From CAZQQU01 sp964595625 (lineage in GTDB: Bacteria > Bacteroidota > Bacteroidia > Flavobacteriales > Flavobacteriaceae), in the NCBI GenBank assembly GCA_964595625.1, contig CAZQQU010000002.1, forward strand, positions 124,001 to 188,000: DNA of 64,000 nucleotides. The letters run 5' to 3'. The translations under genes were made by a program, and so were the position numbers. The notes below the pieces were generated by a model. The model was given only the letters and a program-made list of their open reading frames with translations, was not told the origin of the DNA and made no database searches. The stretch's first letter is position 1. Every line of letters starts with the position of its first letter. Positions 34,071 through 44,143 of the stretch are shown here, one piece after another.

Positions 34071-35918
34071 ATGTGCGGAATTGTTGGTTATATAGGCGAG
34101 CGCAAGGCATACCCGGTTATTTTAAACGGTTTAAAACGTTTGGAATACCGAGGATATGACAGTGCCGGTATTGCTTTGTATGATGGTACCGGTATCCAGG
34201 TTTGTAAAACCCAAGGAAAAGTAGCCGACTTGGAAGAAAAAGTTCAGACCTCCATTAAAACCGATGGGCAATTGGGGATTGGACACACCCGATGGGCTAC
34301 GCATGGCGTTCCCAATGATGTAAACTCGCACCCCCATTACTCCAATTCCGGAGAGTTAGTCATAATACACAATGGAATTATTGAAAATTACGACAGTATT
34401 CGGAAAGAACTAACTAAACGAGGCTATACTTTTGTTTCTGATACCGATACCGAAGTTTTGGTCAACCTGATTGAGGAAATCAAAAAACGGGAACAAGTAA
34501 AATTGGGTAAGGCTGTGCAAATTGCACTCAATCACGTAGTGGGTGCTTATGCCATTGTTGTTTTTGACAAAAATAAACCCGACGAACTGGTGGCCGCAAA
34601 GTTAGGGAGCCCCTTGGCTATTGGTATTGGAGAAGGGGAATTTTTTATTGCTAGTGATGCCTCTCCATTTATTGAATTTACGAATAACGTCATTTACCTA
34701 GAAGATGAAGAGATGGCGATTATTCGCAAAGCAAAAGGGGTCAAAATTCGAAAAATTAAAGACGATACCGTTGTTGAACCTTATATTCACGAACTCCAAC
34801 TAAATCTTGAACAGATTGAAAAAGGAGGATACGAGCATTTTATGCTCAAAGAAATTTACGAGCAACCCGCTGTGATTAAAGATACCTATCGCGGTCGTTT
34901 GTTGGCATCTCAAGGCATTATCAGACTGGGAGGGCTGGAAGACCACGTTCAGAAATTCTTAAATGCCAATCGCATTATTATTGTAGGTTGTGGAACTTCT
35001 TGGCATGCCGGTTTAGTTGCAGAATATATTTTTGAAGATTTGGCTCGTATTTCGGTGGAAGTAGAATACGCTTCTGAATTCAGATACCGCAATCCGGTGA
35101 TTTCTGAAAGAGATGTAGTAATTGCTATTTCTCAAAGTGGTGAAACAGCCGACACCTTGGCCGCCATTAAATTAGCCAAATCCAAAGGAGCTTTTGTGTA
35201 CGGTATTTGCAATGTGGTGGGTTCGAGTATTTCTCGAGAAACCCATAGCGGTACATATACTCATGCGGGTCCTGAGATTGGTGTGGCTTCTACCAAAGCT
35301 TTTACTACTCAAATTACAGTACTTACCTTAATCGCCTTAAAATTAGCTAACTTAAAAGGTACTATTTCCAATCGGGATTATCACACCCATCTCAACGAGT
35401 TAGAAATGGTTCCTACCTATATCGAAAAAGCCTTAGAGGCGAGTTCGCATATCAAAGAAATATCGGAAGTATTTAAAGCGGCTCGAAACTTTTTATACCT
35501 AGGGCGAGGCTATAATTTCCCCGTGGCTTTGGAAGGAGCCTTAAAACTTAAAGAAATATCCTACATCCATGCCGAAGGCTATCCCGCCGCGGAAATGAAG
35601 CATGGCCCCATCGCTTTGATTGACGAAAATATGCCTGTGGTTGTCATTGCCGTACGTAGTAATCATTACGATAAAATTGTCAGTAATATTCAGGAAATCA
35701 AATCCCGTAACGGAATAATAATCGCTGTGGTAACCCAGGGAGATCAAGTAGTTTCTCAAATGGCCGATTACCTGATTGAAGTGCCTCATACTCCGGAGTC
35801 ACTTTCTCCTTTAGTGACTACTATTCCCTTACAATTACTGTCCTATTACATTGCGGTATTATTAAACCGAAACGTCGACCAACCTCGCAATCTTGCTAAA
35901 TCTGTTACGGTAGAATAG
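34071..35918 (+). CDS. glmS: Glutamine--fructose-6-phosphate aminotransferase (isomerizing)
   Basis: 615 residues, full length. The N-terminal class II amidotransferase begins with the catalytic Cys (MCGIVGYIG) and has HTRWATHG and HNGIIENY. Two SIS domains (about 285-420 and 460-600) contain GCGTSWHAG, SQSGETADT and the C-terminal AKSVTVE. It makes glucosamine 6-phosphate for peptidoglycan and LPS. No ribozyme-like leader is apparent; the DUF4270 stop is 5 bases upstream. Confidence 0.97.
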   Translation: MCGIVGYIGERKAYPVILNGLKRLEYRGYDSAGIALYDGTGIQVCKTQGKVADLEEKVQTSIKTDGQLGIGHTRWATHGVPNDVNSHPHYSNSGELVIIHNGIIENYDSIRKELTKRGYTFVSDTDTEVLVNLIEEIKKREQVKLGKAVQIALNHVVGAYAIVVFDKNKPDELVAAKLGSPLAIGIGEGEFFIASDASPFIEFTNNVIYLEDEEMAIIRKAKGVKIRKIKDDTVVEPYIHELQLNLEQIEKGGYEHFMLKEIYEQPAVIKDTYRGRLLASQGIIRLGGLEDHVQKFLNANRIIIVGCGTSWHAGLVAEYIFEDLARISVEVEYASEFRYRNPVISERDVVIAISQSGETADTLAAIKLAKSKGAFVYGICNVVGSSISRETHSGTYTHAGPEIGVASTKAFTTQITVLTLIALKLANLKGTISNRDYHTHLNELEMVPTYIEKALEASSHIKEISEVFKAARNFLYLGRGYNFPVALEGALKLKEISYIHAEGYPAAEMKHGPIALIDENMPVVVIAVRSNHYDKIVSNIQEIKSRNGIIIAVVTQGDQVVSQMADYLIEVPHTPESLSPLVTTIPLQLLSYYIAVLLNRNVDQPRNLAKSVTVE

Positions 35919-35970
35919 TTTCCTATTATTTTGTAAAAAAGGGCTTAGAAAGATTAAAATTTTAGTTATA

Positions 35971-38766
35971 TTGGCAATGCTAATTGATAAAATTATAATC
36001 TCTATGAAAGCATTTTTACTCTTTACCTCAATGCTACTTGGTGGTATGATGTATTCTCAAACAACCGTGAGCGGAAATGTAACTGACCCAAACGGAGTTC
36101 CTCTCTTAGGTGCTAATGTATTAGTTACCGGAACCACTCAAGGTACCGTAACTGATTTTGATGGAAATTTCAATTTGTCAGTAACCGTAGAGGTACCCTT
36201 TACTATTGAAATTTCCAGTGTGGGTTTTAAACCCGAATCGGTTCAGATTACGACCAACAATCAAAATGTACAAGTTCAGTTGCAAGAAGGAACTTCACTA
36301 GATGAAATTATTATTTCCGCCTCCCGTACCCCCGAACGAGTTTTTGAATCACCAGTATCCATAGAGAGAATGGGTATCAATGATATCAAAAGAACTTCCT
36401 CGGCGTCTTTTTACGAAGGACTGGAAAATCTTAAAGGGGTAGATATTAACGTCAATAGCTTAACTTTTCATTCTATCAATACTAGGGGTTTTGCCACTTT
36501 TGCGAACACTCGTTTCTTGCAGTTGGTAGATGGTATGGACAACGCTGCACCGGTATTAAATTTCCCTTTAGGGAACCTATTAGGTATGACCGAGCTAGAT
36601 GTTCATAGTATTGAGATATTACCCGGTGCATCATCAGCTTTATATGGAGCGAATGCCTTTAACGGTACGCTGTTTATGTTGAGTAAAAATCCTTTTGACT
36701 ATCCCGGTTTAAGTGCTTATTACAAACATGGAATGACTTCTCAAGAAGCTGCCGGTGATAATATGTTTATTGATTTTGGAGTACGTGCAGCGCATAAATT
36801 TTCGGAGCGATTTGCCATGAAAGCTAATTTTGCTTATTTAAAAGGAACTGATTGGTATGCCGTCAGCGAACAAGATGTGCTTTTTCCAGGACGTGATCGA
36901 AGCCATCACAATTACGACGGACTTAATATATATGGCGATGAAGTGAGCACTAATATTCGTGGAGTAGGCCAAGCGTTGGCCAATATGGGTATAATCCCGC
37001 AAGGAGCTGTTAATTTATTGCCCAATGACAATGTGAGCCGTACGGGTTATGCCGAAAAAGACCTTACCGATTATAATGCCGAGAGTGTCAAATTTGACGC
37101 GGCGCTGCATTACCGACCTTTTGCAAACGATTTTGATATTAGTTATACCGCAAAAATCGGTACCGGAACAACTCTTTATCAAGGAGCTAACCGGTATCAT
37201 ATCAAAGACTTTTTCCTACAACAGCACAAGTTTGAAGTAAAAAACAACAATTTCTACGCCCGCTACTATTTTACCGATGAAGATGCGGGTAATTCCTACG
37301 ATTTACGATTTACTGGAATCAATATCAACCGCCAATGGAAGTCAGATAGTCAATGGTTTGGAGAATATGCTGGTGCCTTTATTCAAGGGACCTTAGCAGG
37401 TTTAAATCCGGAGCAAGCTCATGCTCTAGCTCGCCAAACAGCCGAACAAGGAAGGTTTGAACCCGGTACTATAGAGTTTAGAAATGCTTTTAATAAAGTG
37501 ACTAAAGACCCCAATCCATTAACGGGTTCGCAGTTTAAAGATGCCTCGCAAATTAGACATGCCGATGGAAACTATAACTTTACCCATCTCATGCCTCATA
37601 TCGCCGAAATTCAAGTGGGAGGTTCTTATAGACAATACCGTTTGAATTCTTTTGGAACCATCTTTACTGATGGAATTAGTCCTATTAACTACAGTGAGTA
37701 TGGAGGGTATATTCAAATTCAGAAAAAACTACTTGAAGACGAAAGACTTCGCTTGATGGCCTCGTTACGTTACGACGATTCAGAATTGTTTGACGGAAGT
37801 TTTTCACCTCGAGTATCGGCCACTTATGTGGCGGGACAAACCCAAAACCACATACTGAGATTGTCTTATCAAACCGGATTTAGAAACCCAACCACCCAAG
37901 ACTTGTTTATTGGTTTGGACGTAGGGAGAGCTATGTTAGTAGGTTCTGCAGAAGCTAATTTGGATCGTTATGTACGCAATTTCGAATTAAGTGGAGCGGG
38001 TGCTTTATTGACTGGTGAAACCAGTGCTACGGTAAGTGGTCGAGATGCGTATTTTAACTCTTTTTCGCTTAATTCTGTCAACGAAGGGAATCCTCAAGCT
38101 TCTGGGGTAGAGCTGGTAAAACCCGAGCGAGTTTCTTCGTATGAATTGGGTTATCGTGGGAAAATTAAAAGCTTGATTTTAGATTTAGCGACCTATTACA
38201 ACTCGTATGAAGATTTTATTTCCAACGAAACCGTATTAGTACCTCTTTACGGAGTAGTGGGCGATAATACCTTGTCTTTGTTGGCTTTGCAAAATGGTGA
38301 CTTCAAAGCTTTCCAAACCTATACCAATTCGGATGTGAAAGTAGCTTCTTACGGAGTGGTAGTGGGAGCTTCTACCAAAGTCTTAGGTAATTTTGATTTA
38401 AGTGGAAATTATACTTATGCCAAAGAAGATTTTGACCAAGAGGCCAATCCCGATTTTAAAACCAGCTTTAATACTCCCGAGCACAAAGTAAAAGCCTCTT
38501 TTGGTAATAACGATTTGTTTAAGAATTTTGGCTTTAACGTGAGCTGGAGATGGAGCGATGCTTTTGATTGGCAAGCTTCTTTTGCCGATGGTAGAGTACC
38601 TGCCTATTCGGTAGTTGATGCCCAATTAAACTACCGTATCCCGGCCTTGCTTTCTACCCTTAAAATTGGTGCCAGCAATATTGGAAATAACGAATATTAT
38701 ACGGCATTTGGGACGGGGTTGATCGGTACCCAATATCATATAAGCCTAACCATTAATAATTTGTAA
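35971..38766 (+). CDS. TonB-dependent outer-membrane receptor with carboxypeptidase-like N-domain
   Basis: 931 residues as opened at 35971. The in-frame ATG at 36004 (MKAFLLFTSMLLGGMM) gives a clean signal peptide and is the likely start. A CarboxypepD_reg-like domain follows (TVSGNVTDPNGVPLLGANVLV), then a plug (about 115-225, SASFYEGLENLKGVDIN, GASSALYGANAFNG) and a beta-barrel ending in ISLTINNL. It takes up an unidentified substrate using TonB-ExbBD. The SGNH lipoprotein gene follows after 11 bases, suggesting joint function. No FecR or SusD partner is nearby. Confidence 0.92.
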   Translation: MAMLIDKIIISMKAFLLFTSMLLGGMMYSQTTVSGNVTDPNGVPLLGANVLVTGTTQGTVTDFDGNFNLSVTVEVPFTIEISSVGFKPESVQITTNNQNVQVQLQEGTSLDEIIISASRTPERVFESPVSIERMGINDIKRTSSASFYEGLENLKGVDINVNSLTFHSINTRGFATFANTRFLQLVDGMDNAAPVLNFPLGNLLGMTELDVHSIEILPGASSALYGANAFNGTLFMLSKNPFDYPGLSAYYKHGMTSQEAAGDNMFIDFGVRAAHKFSERFAMKANFAYLKGTDWYAVSEQDVLFPGRDRSHHNYDGLNIYGDEVSTNIRGVGQALANMGIIPQGAVNLLPNDNVSRTGYAEKDLTDYNAESVKFDAALHYRPFANDFDISYTAKIGTGTTLYQGANRYHIKDFFLQQHKFEVKNNNFYARYYFTDEDAGNSYDLRFTGININRQWKSDSQWFGEYAGAFIQGTLAGLNPEQAHALARQTAEQGRFEPGTIEFRNAFNKVTKDPNPLTGSQFKDASQIRHADGNYNFTHLMPHIAEIQVGGSYRQYRLNSFGTIFTDGISPINYSEYGGYIQIQKKLLEDERLRLMASLRYDDSELFDGSFSPRVSATYVAGQTQNHILRLSYQTGFRNPTTQDLFIGLDVGRAMLVGSAEANLDRYVRNFELSGAGALLTGETSATVSGRDAYFNSFSLNSVNEGNPQASGVELVKPERVSSYELGYRGKIKSLILDLATYYNSYEDFISNETVLVPLYGVVGDNTLSLLALQNGDFKAFQTYTNSDVKVASYGVVVGASTKVLGNFDLSGNYTYAKEDFDQEANPDFKTSFNTPEHKVKASFGNNDLFKNFGFNVSWRWSDAFDWQASFADGRVPAYSVVDAQLNYRIPALLSTLKIGASNIGNNEYYTAFGTGLIGTQYHISLTINNL

Positions 38767-38777
38767 AACGTAAAATT

Positions 38778-40355
38778 ATGATAGCAATAAAAAAATACCC
38801 ATGGTTATTGTTGTTTTTCGCGGCCTTAATCATCGTGTCATGTAGTAAAGACGACAATGGCGATAGCACAGAAGAAGAGCTTATTGTTAGCGCAGGAGAG
38901 GCTGACTTTTCTAAATTTGTTGCCGTAGGAAATTCTTTGACTGCAGGTTATACAGACGGAGCTTTATTTATAGAATCACAACTCAATTCTTTTCCCAATA
39001 TATTGGCCGGGCAGTTTGCCTTAGCCGGTGGCGGAGAGTTCAACCAACCTCTTATGAACGACAATCTGGGGGGATTACTTTTAGGTGGAAACGTGATAGC
39101 CGAAAACCGATTGTTTTTTAATGGATCCGGACCCGAACGACTACCCGGTGTGCCGACCACAGAGGTTTCTCAAACCCTTTCGGGAAATTTTAACAATATG
39201 GGAGTACCCGGAGCTAAAGTTTATCACCTATTGGCTCCCGGTTATGGCAATGTTGCTGGTGTGCCCACGGGTCAAGCCAATCCCTATTTTGCACGCTTTG
39301 CCAGTAGCCCAAATACCACGTTGTTAGCTGATGCTGTGGCACAACAGCCTACCTTTTTTACACTTTGGATAGGTAATAACGATGTGTTGGGGTATGCCTC
39401 CAGTGGAGGTGCCGGCGTCAATCAAGCAGGAAACTTGGATCCATCTACCTACGAAACTAACGATATTACCGACCCTACAGTATTTACTATGGCCTATACC
39501 ACTATCGTAGATAACTTGACGGCTAACGGCGCCAAAGGAGCTGTAGCCAATATTCCTAACGTCTTAACTACAGCCTATTTTACAACAGTGCCCTACAACC
39601 CGTTAAATCCCGCAGATCCTAATTATGGACCCATGATACCGTTGCTAAACAACCATTATGCATCCATTAATCAGGTATTTCAAGTTTTAGGCGTTCCTGA
39701 AAGATCGATTGTTTTTCACACCGATCAAGCCAGTGCTGTAGTGATTCACGATGAATATTTAACGGATTTGTCGGAGCAGATCACTAATGTGTTGATAGCC
39801 GGTGGTGTGGATCCCACCACTGCCACGTTGTTAGGACAGTTTTACGGCCAAGCCCGACAAGCCAATTCGACTGATTTGATGGTATTACCCAGTATGTCAG
39901 CCATTGGTCAGCTTAATCAAACTATTTTTGATATGTTAATTGGGTTGGGAGTACCTGCTGAAACTGCTGCACAGTTGTCTGTAAATGGTTTGACTTTCCC
40001 ACTAGAAGATAAATGGGTGTTAGTTGATGACGAGCAATTGGAAATTGCTAACACTACTGCACTTTTTAACGGAATCATCCAAGATGTGGCAACCCAAAAA
40101 GGATTGGCCTTTGTAGATGCCCATGCTATTTTGGATGAAATTGCTACGGTAGGGGTTGATTTTGATGAGTTTTCACTGAACGGTAGTTTGGTTTTTGGAG
40201 GCCTTTTCTCTTTAGACGGCATTCATCCTACAGCTCGAGGTGCAGCTTATATTGCCAACCGATTTATTGAGTCCATTAACGAGACTTACCAATCTACTTT
40301 ACCTTACGTAAAAGCTAGGGATTATGTGACTATATTTAGTCCTAATTTACCCTAA
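38778..40355 (+). CDS. SGNH/GDSL hydrolase-family lipoprotein
   Basis: 525 residues. Lipoprotein signal with lipobox IIVSC, then the block-I motif GNSLTAGY (GNS in place of GDS), block III WIGNND and the C-terminal D-x-x-H motif DGIHPTARG, so the Ser, Gly, Asn and His set is present. It likely deacylates or de-esterifies a carbohydrate or lipid at the cell surface. It is co-transcribed with the TonB receptor (11-base gap) and ends with a strong terminator, closing the 31.6-40.4 kb series. Confidence 0.87.
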   Translation: MIAIKKYPWLLLFFAALIIVSCSKDDNGDSTEEELIVSAGEADFSKFVAVGNSLTAGYTDGALFIESQLNSFPNILAGQFALAGGGEFNQPLMNDNLGGLLLGGNVIAENRLFFNGSGPERLPGVPTTEVSQTLSGNFNNMGVPGAKVYHLLAPGYGNVAGVPTGQANPYFARFASSPNTTLLADAVAQQPTFFTLWIGNNDVLGYASSGGAGVNQAGNLDPSTYETNDITDPTVFTMAYTTIVDNLTANGAKGAVANIPNVLTTAYFTTVPYNPLNPADPNYGPMIPLLNNHYASINQVFQVLGVPERSIVFHTDQASAVVIHDEYLTDLSEQITNVLIAGGVDPTTATLLGQFYGQARQANSTDLMVLPSMSAIGQLNQTIFDMLIGLGVPAETAAQLSVNGLTFPLEDKWVLVDDEQLEIANTTALFNGIIQDVATQKGLAFVDAHAILDEIATVGVDFDEFSLNGSLVFGGLFSLDGIHPTARGAAYIANRFIESINETYQSTLPYVKARDYVTIFSPNLP

Positions 40356-40372
40356 GCGCTTATAGAGAAATA

Positions 40373-40407
40373 AAAAAACCGCCTGCAATTGCAGGCGGTT
40401 TTTTTAA
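40373..40407 (+). terminator. Intrinsic terminator after the SGNH gene
   Basis: The perfect palindrome AACCGCCTGCAATTGCAGGCGGTT is flanked by A on the left and T on the right, so it can work for both the SGNH gene (plus) and the convergent hppA (minus). Confidence 0.9.
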
Positions 40408-40461
40408 TGATTGTATAACTAATAAACTAAACCTAAATTTAATATAGAAGTAATATTGGAT

Positions 40462-42756
40462 TTATTCAGCTGTAAAAATAGCTGTTTTTGAGTCGATATC
40501 CGTACTGCTAGTTGGCTGGTCAATTACAAGCTCGTGAGCAGGTTCTATAATCAATACATCACTGGTACTAGTAGTATCTTTTTCTCCTAATACTGGAGCA
40601 ATTACCAAGCCGACAAGACATGTTAACTTAATTAAAATGTTCATTGAAGGGCCGGAAGTATCTTTAAATGGGTCACCTACAGTATCACCGGTTACGGCAG
40701 CTTTGTGAGCTTCACTTCCTTTGTACTCCATTTTACCATTAATCTCTACACCGGCCTCAAACGATTTTTTTGCATTGTCCCAAGCTCCACCCGCGTTGTT
40801 TTGAAAAATAGCCCACATTACCCCGCTCACACAAACACCCGCCATATAACCGCCCAGTGGCTCAGCACCAAATAAAAATCCAATAAGAACTGGAGTAATC
40901 AGGGTAATTAATCCGGGTAAAAGCATCTCTTTGAGGGCTGCATTGGTAGAAATTGCCACACATTTTCCGTATTCAGGAGTTCCTGTACCTTCCATAATAC
41001 CGGGAATTTCACGGAATTGACGACGCACTTCTTGAACCATTTCCATAGCGGCCTTTCCAACAGATTTCATGGCTAAAGCCGAGAAAACTACCGGAATCAT
41101 TCCTCCTACGAATAAGGCAGCCAGTACATCGGCTTTAAAAATATTAATACCATCAATACCGGTAAAAGTTACATAAGCAGCAAAAAGAGCTAACGCAGTC
41201 AAAGCTGCTGAAGCAATGGCAAAACCTTTACCAACCGCAGCCGTTGTATTACCTACGGAGTCTAAAATATCGGTACGTTCGCGTACTTCTTTTGGCAAGT
41301 CGCTCATTTCAGCTACACCACCGGCGTTGTCAGCAATGGGTCCAAAGGCATCGATAGCAAGTTGCATACCGGTTGTGGCCATCATCGCAGAAGCAGCCAA
41401 TGCCACTCCGTAGAAACCGGCAAATTCGTAAGAGCCATAAATAGCTGCTGCAAATAACAATACCGACCATAAAGTAGATTTCATTCCTACGGCCAATCCG
41501 GCAATAATATTGGTAGCAGCTCCGGTTGAGCTGTTGTTGACTATATCTAAAACTGGTTTCTTACCCAAGCTAGTATAATAAGCAGTAACCATGGAAATCA
41601 AAGCCCCCACGGCCAATCCAATACATGCAGCATAAAAGACATTGATAGAAGCTACCTCCTTCATTCCTTCACCAAAGAACTGCATTTGCATAGTCTCGGG
41701 AAGCATCCATTGAATCAAGAAAAAACTAGTTATTAAGGTTAACAGGATCGATGTCCAGTTTCCTAAGTCCAAAGATTTTTGTACTTGGGCTTCCTTGGCC
41801 TCATTATTTTTAATTTTAACTAAAAAAGTTCCTATGATAGAAGCTAATATTCCTACACCCGCAATAACTAAAGGAAGTAAAATCGGTCCCATATTGTTAA
41901 AGCTATCAGTAAAAGGGGCGATGCTAGACATGTCTTTAATCACATAATTTCCGAGTACCATGGCAGCAAGTACTGTGGCCACATAGCTTCCAAAAAGGTC
42001 GGCTCCCATTCCGGCAACATCTCCTACGTTATCACCTACGTTGTCTGCAATAGTCGCAGGGTTTCTGGGGTCGTCTTCCGGAATACCGGCTTCTACTTTC
42101 CCAACTAAGTCGGCTCCAACGTCAGCGGCTTTGGTATAAATACCACCTCCCACACGAGCAAAAAGAGCGATAGATTCCGCGCCTAGAGAAAATCCTGCAA
42201 GAGCTTCTAACACGATAGTCATATTGGTATAAAAAGAACCACTGCCACCCATAAACTGTCCGATAAAGAAAAAGAACAGCAAACTAAGTCCCAATACAGC
42301 CAATCCGGCAACACCTAGGCCCATGACGGTACCTCCGCTAAAAGAAACTTTTAGTGCTTGTGGCAAACTGGTTTTGGCAGCTTCGGCAGTACGTGCGTTG
42401 GCATCGGTAGCGATACGCATACCAATATTTCCTGCTAAAGCAGAAAAAATTGCTCCGATGATAAAAGCAGGAACAATCATCCAGCTGGTGGTGTCGACTA
42501 TAGTCGAAACAAAATATAAGGCCACTGAGGCAATGACTACAAATATCAGCAATAATCGATACTCGGCATTTAAAAAGGCCAAAGCACCTTCTTTAATACT
42601 TTTTGAGATAAATTGCATACGGTCGTTTCCGGCAGGCTGTTTTTTTATCCAGCTCATTTTAATAAGCATAAACAAAAGACCTAAAACAGAAAGTGCGATT
42701 GGTACTAAAATTATGTTAGATTCCATAAAACTTCGGTTAAAATTAAAGCGGTGCAA
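40462..42756 (-). CDS. hppA: Membrane-bound ion-pumping pyrophosphatase
   Basis: 764 residues as opened, about 16 membrane helices. It couples pyrophosphate hydrolysis to Na+ and/or H+ export. The substrate loops DNVGDNVGDVAGMGADL and DNAGGVAEM are intact. GNTTAAVGKGF, with Ala where K+-independent enzymes have Lys, indicates the K+-dependent class. The frame opens at 42756, but a -7 box lies across that point, so the in-frame ATG at 42726 (MESNIILVP) is the likely start. Confidence 0.95.
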   Translation of the reverse strand: MHRFNFNRSFMESNIILVPIALSVLGLLFMLIKMSWIKKQPAGNDRMQFISKSIKEGALAFLNAEYRLLLIFVVIASVALYFVSTIVDTTSWMIVPAFIIGAIFSALAGNIGMRIATDANARTAEAAKTSLPQALKVSFSGGTVMGLGVAGLAVLGLSLLFFFFIGQFMGGSGSFYTNMTIVLEALAGFSLGAESIALFARVGGGIYTKAADVGADLVGKVEAGIPEDDPRNPATIADNVGDNVGDVAGMGADLFGSYVATVLAAMVLGNYVIKDMSSIAPFTDSFNNMGPILLPLVIAGVGILASIIGTFLVKIKNNEAKEAQVQKSLDLGNWTSILLTLITSFFLIQWMLPETMQMQFFGEGMKEVASINVFYAACIGLAVGALISMVTAYYTSLGKKPVLDIVNNSSTGAATNIIAGLAVGMKSTLWSVLLFAAAIYGSYEFAGFYGVALAASAMMATTGMQLAIDAFGPIADNAGGVAEMSDLPKEVRERTDILDSVGNTTAAVGKGFAIASAALTALALFAAYVTFTGIDGINIFKADVLAALFVGGMIPVVFSALAMKSVGKAAMEMVQEVRRQFREIPGIMEGTGTPEYGKCVAISTNAALKEMLLPGLITLITPVLIGFLFGAEPLGGYMAGVCVSGVMWAIFQNNAGGAWDNAKKSFEAGVEINGKMEYKGSEAHKAAVTGDTVGDPFKDTSGPSMNILIKLTCLVGLVIAPVLGEKDTTSTSDVLIIEPAHELVIDQPTSSTDIDSKTAIFTAE

Positions 42757-42761
42757 AAGTA
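42754..42761 (-). promoter_or_regulatory. Bacteroidota -7 box for hppA
   Basis: The minus strand reads TACTTTTG. It overlaps the upstream-most candidate start of hppA at 42756, which would be untranscribed from this promoter, and so supports the ATG at 42726. Confidence 0.5.
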
Positions 42762-43147
42762 AGAAATTAACTTTTAAGAAAAAAAGCTTTATCTTTATAT
42801 GCTAAAACTAATTAGAATAGTTTTTATAAGTACGGTTTTAAGCTTTTCGGGGAACTGTACAAAATATTCTTAAAAAAAGAGAATTTTTATCACTATACTA
42901 CTGATAAATAGAGGGGGTGACCTAAAGTATCAACATTTGTTAAAAACTATTTTGTATTCGATTCCAAATTTTTTCTTTTAGTGTCACTTTACTTAATATT
43001 TTTATTTTCTCCAAAAGCTCAATAGCGGGTAAGTTCGTTTACGGAAACTTTTAATTCATAGTCAAAGGGTTAAAAGATTCTGAGGACTACTTCACCTCTG
43101 GGTTTTGGAACAAATCGAACAGAGTTTAACTAAAATTTAATCCAGTT
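42762..43147. other. 386-base divergent spacer between hppA and nrdB
   Basis: AT-rich with no supported gene. It must hold the nrdBA promoter, but I could not find an exact TAnnTTTG box within 100 bases of the nrdB ATG, nor a recognisable NrdR box. Confidence 0.4.
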
Positions 43148-44122
43148 ATGTCTATTTTTGATAAAAGAGTAAATTACAAGCCCTTTGAGTACCCAGGAAT
43201 TTTCCAATTTACAGATGCCATTAATAAATCGTTTTGGGTACACAGTGAGGTTGATTTTACAGCCGACACACAGGATTTTCATTCGCACCTCTCCGATGCT
43301 GAACGCAATGCGGTAAAGAACAGTCTATTGGCTATTGCCCAAATAGAAGTGGCCGTTAAAACTTTTTGGGGAAACCTGTACGATCATTTTCCAAAACCTG
43401 AATTTAATGGACTTGGAGCAACTTTCGCGGAATGCGAATTTCGACATTCGGAAGCCTATTCCAGACTGCTGGAAGTGCTCGGGTACAACGATGAGTTTGA
43501 AAAACTAATCGAAGTACCGGTAATTAAAAAACGAATTGATTACTTATCGGCGGCATTAAAAAATGCTCGATCACAAGATCGCAAAGAATATGTAGTCTCC
43601 TTGATTTTGTTTTCCATACTTATTGAAAACGTTTCCCTGTTTAGTCAGTTTGCCATTATACTTTCGTTTACTCGCTTTAAAGGCTTGATGAAAAACGTAA
43701 GTAATATTATCGCTTGGACTTCAGTAGATGAACAAATTCATGCCAATGCCGGTATTTATTTGGTAAACAAAATCAGAGATGAGTTTCCAGACTTTTTTGA
43801 TGAAGCTACGGAAGCCAAAATCATCGAAACCGTCAAAGACTCCATTAAAATAGAAAGAGAAATTTTAGATTGGATTTTTTCGGCTGGGGAAATTGAAATC
43901 ATCAATAAGCACGATTTGCTGAATTTTATGAAATATCGGGTAGACGACAGCTTACGTAAAATAGGTTTTAAACCTGTTTACAACGTCAGCGCCGAAGACT
44001 ACAGCCCGATGAGATGGTTTGAAGAAGAAGTCTTTGCCAATAGCTTAGACGATTTCTTTGCAAAACGACCCACCGATTATACCAAACATGATAAAAGTAT
44101 AACCGCATCAGATTTATTTTAA
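43148..44122 (+). CDS. nrdB: Ribonucleotide reductase small (radical-generating) subunit
   Basis: 324 residues. Class I metallocofactor ligands are in FAECEFRHSEAY and in the second helix pair (SLILFSILIENVSLF; WTSVDEQIHANAG). The protein supplies the radical for dNTP synthesis. No N-terminal ATP-cone is present. Among flavobacteria such proteins belong to a subgroup (F. johnsoniae type, class Id) that uses a dimanganese centre rather than a tyrosyl radical; whether this one does is inference. nrdA follows after 21 bases in an unusual B-before-A order. Confidence 0.94.
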   Translation: MSIFDKRVNYKPFEYPGIFQFTDAINKSFWVHSEVDFTADTQDFHSHLSDAERNAVKNSLLAIAQIEVAVKTFWGNLYDHFPKPEFNGLGATFAECEFRHSEAYSRLLEVLGYNDEFEKLIEVPVIKKRIDYLSAALKNARSQDRKEYVVSLILFSILIENVSLFSQFAIILSFTRFKGLMKNVSNIIAWTSVDEQIHANAGIYLVNKIRDEFPDFFDEATEAKIIETVKDSIKIEREILDWIFSAGEIEIINKHDLLNFMKYRVDDSLRKIGFKPVYNVSAEDYSPMRWFEEEVFANSLDDFFAKRPTDYTKHDKSITASDLF

Positions 44123-44143
44123 AAAATTAAAGAGGGAAAAAAA

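Noticed and set aside
34000..34071. glmS ribozyme-like or riboswitch leader before glmS
   Set aside because: Only five bases separate the DUF4270 stop from glmS; no room for such an element.
42323..42805. Plus-strand frame of 160 codons opposite the start of hppA
   Set aside because: Antisense shadow of a clear membrane pyrophosphatase; no domain or signal recognised.
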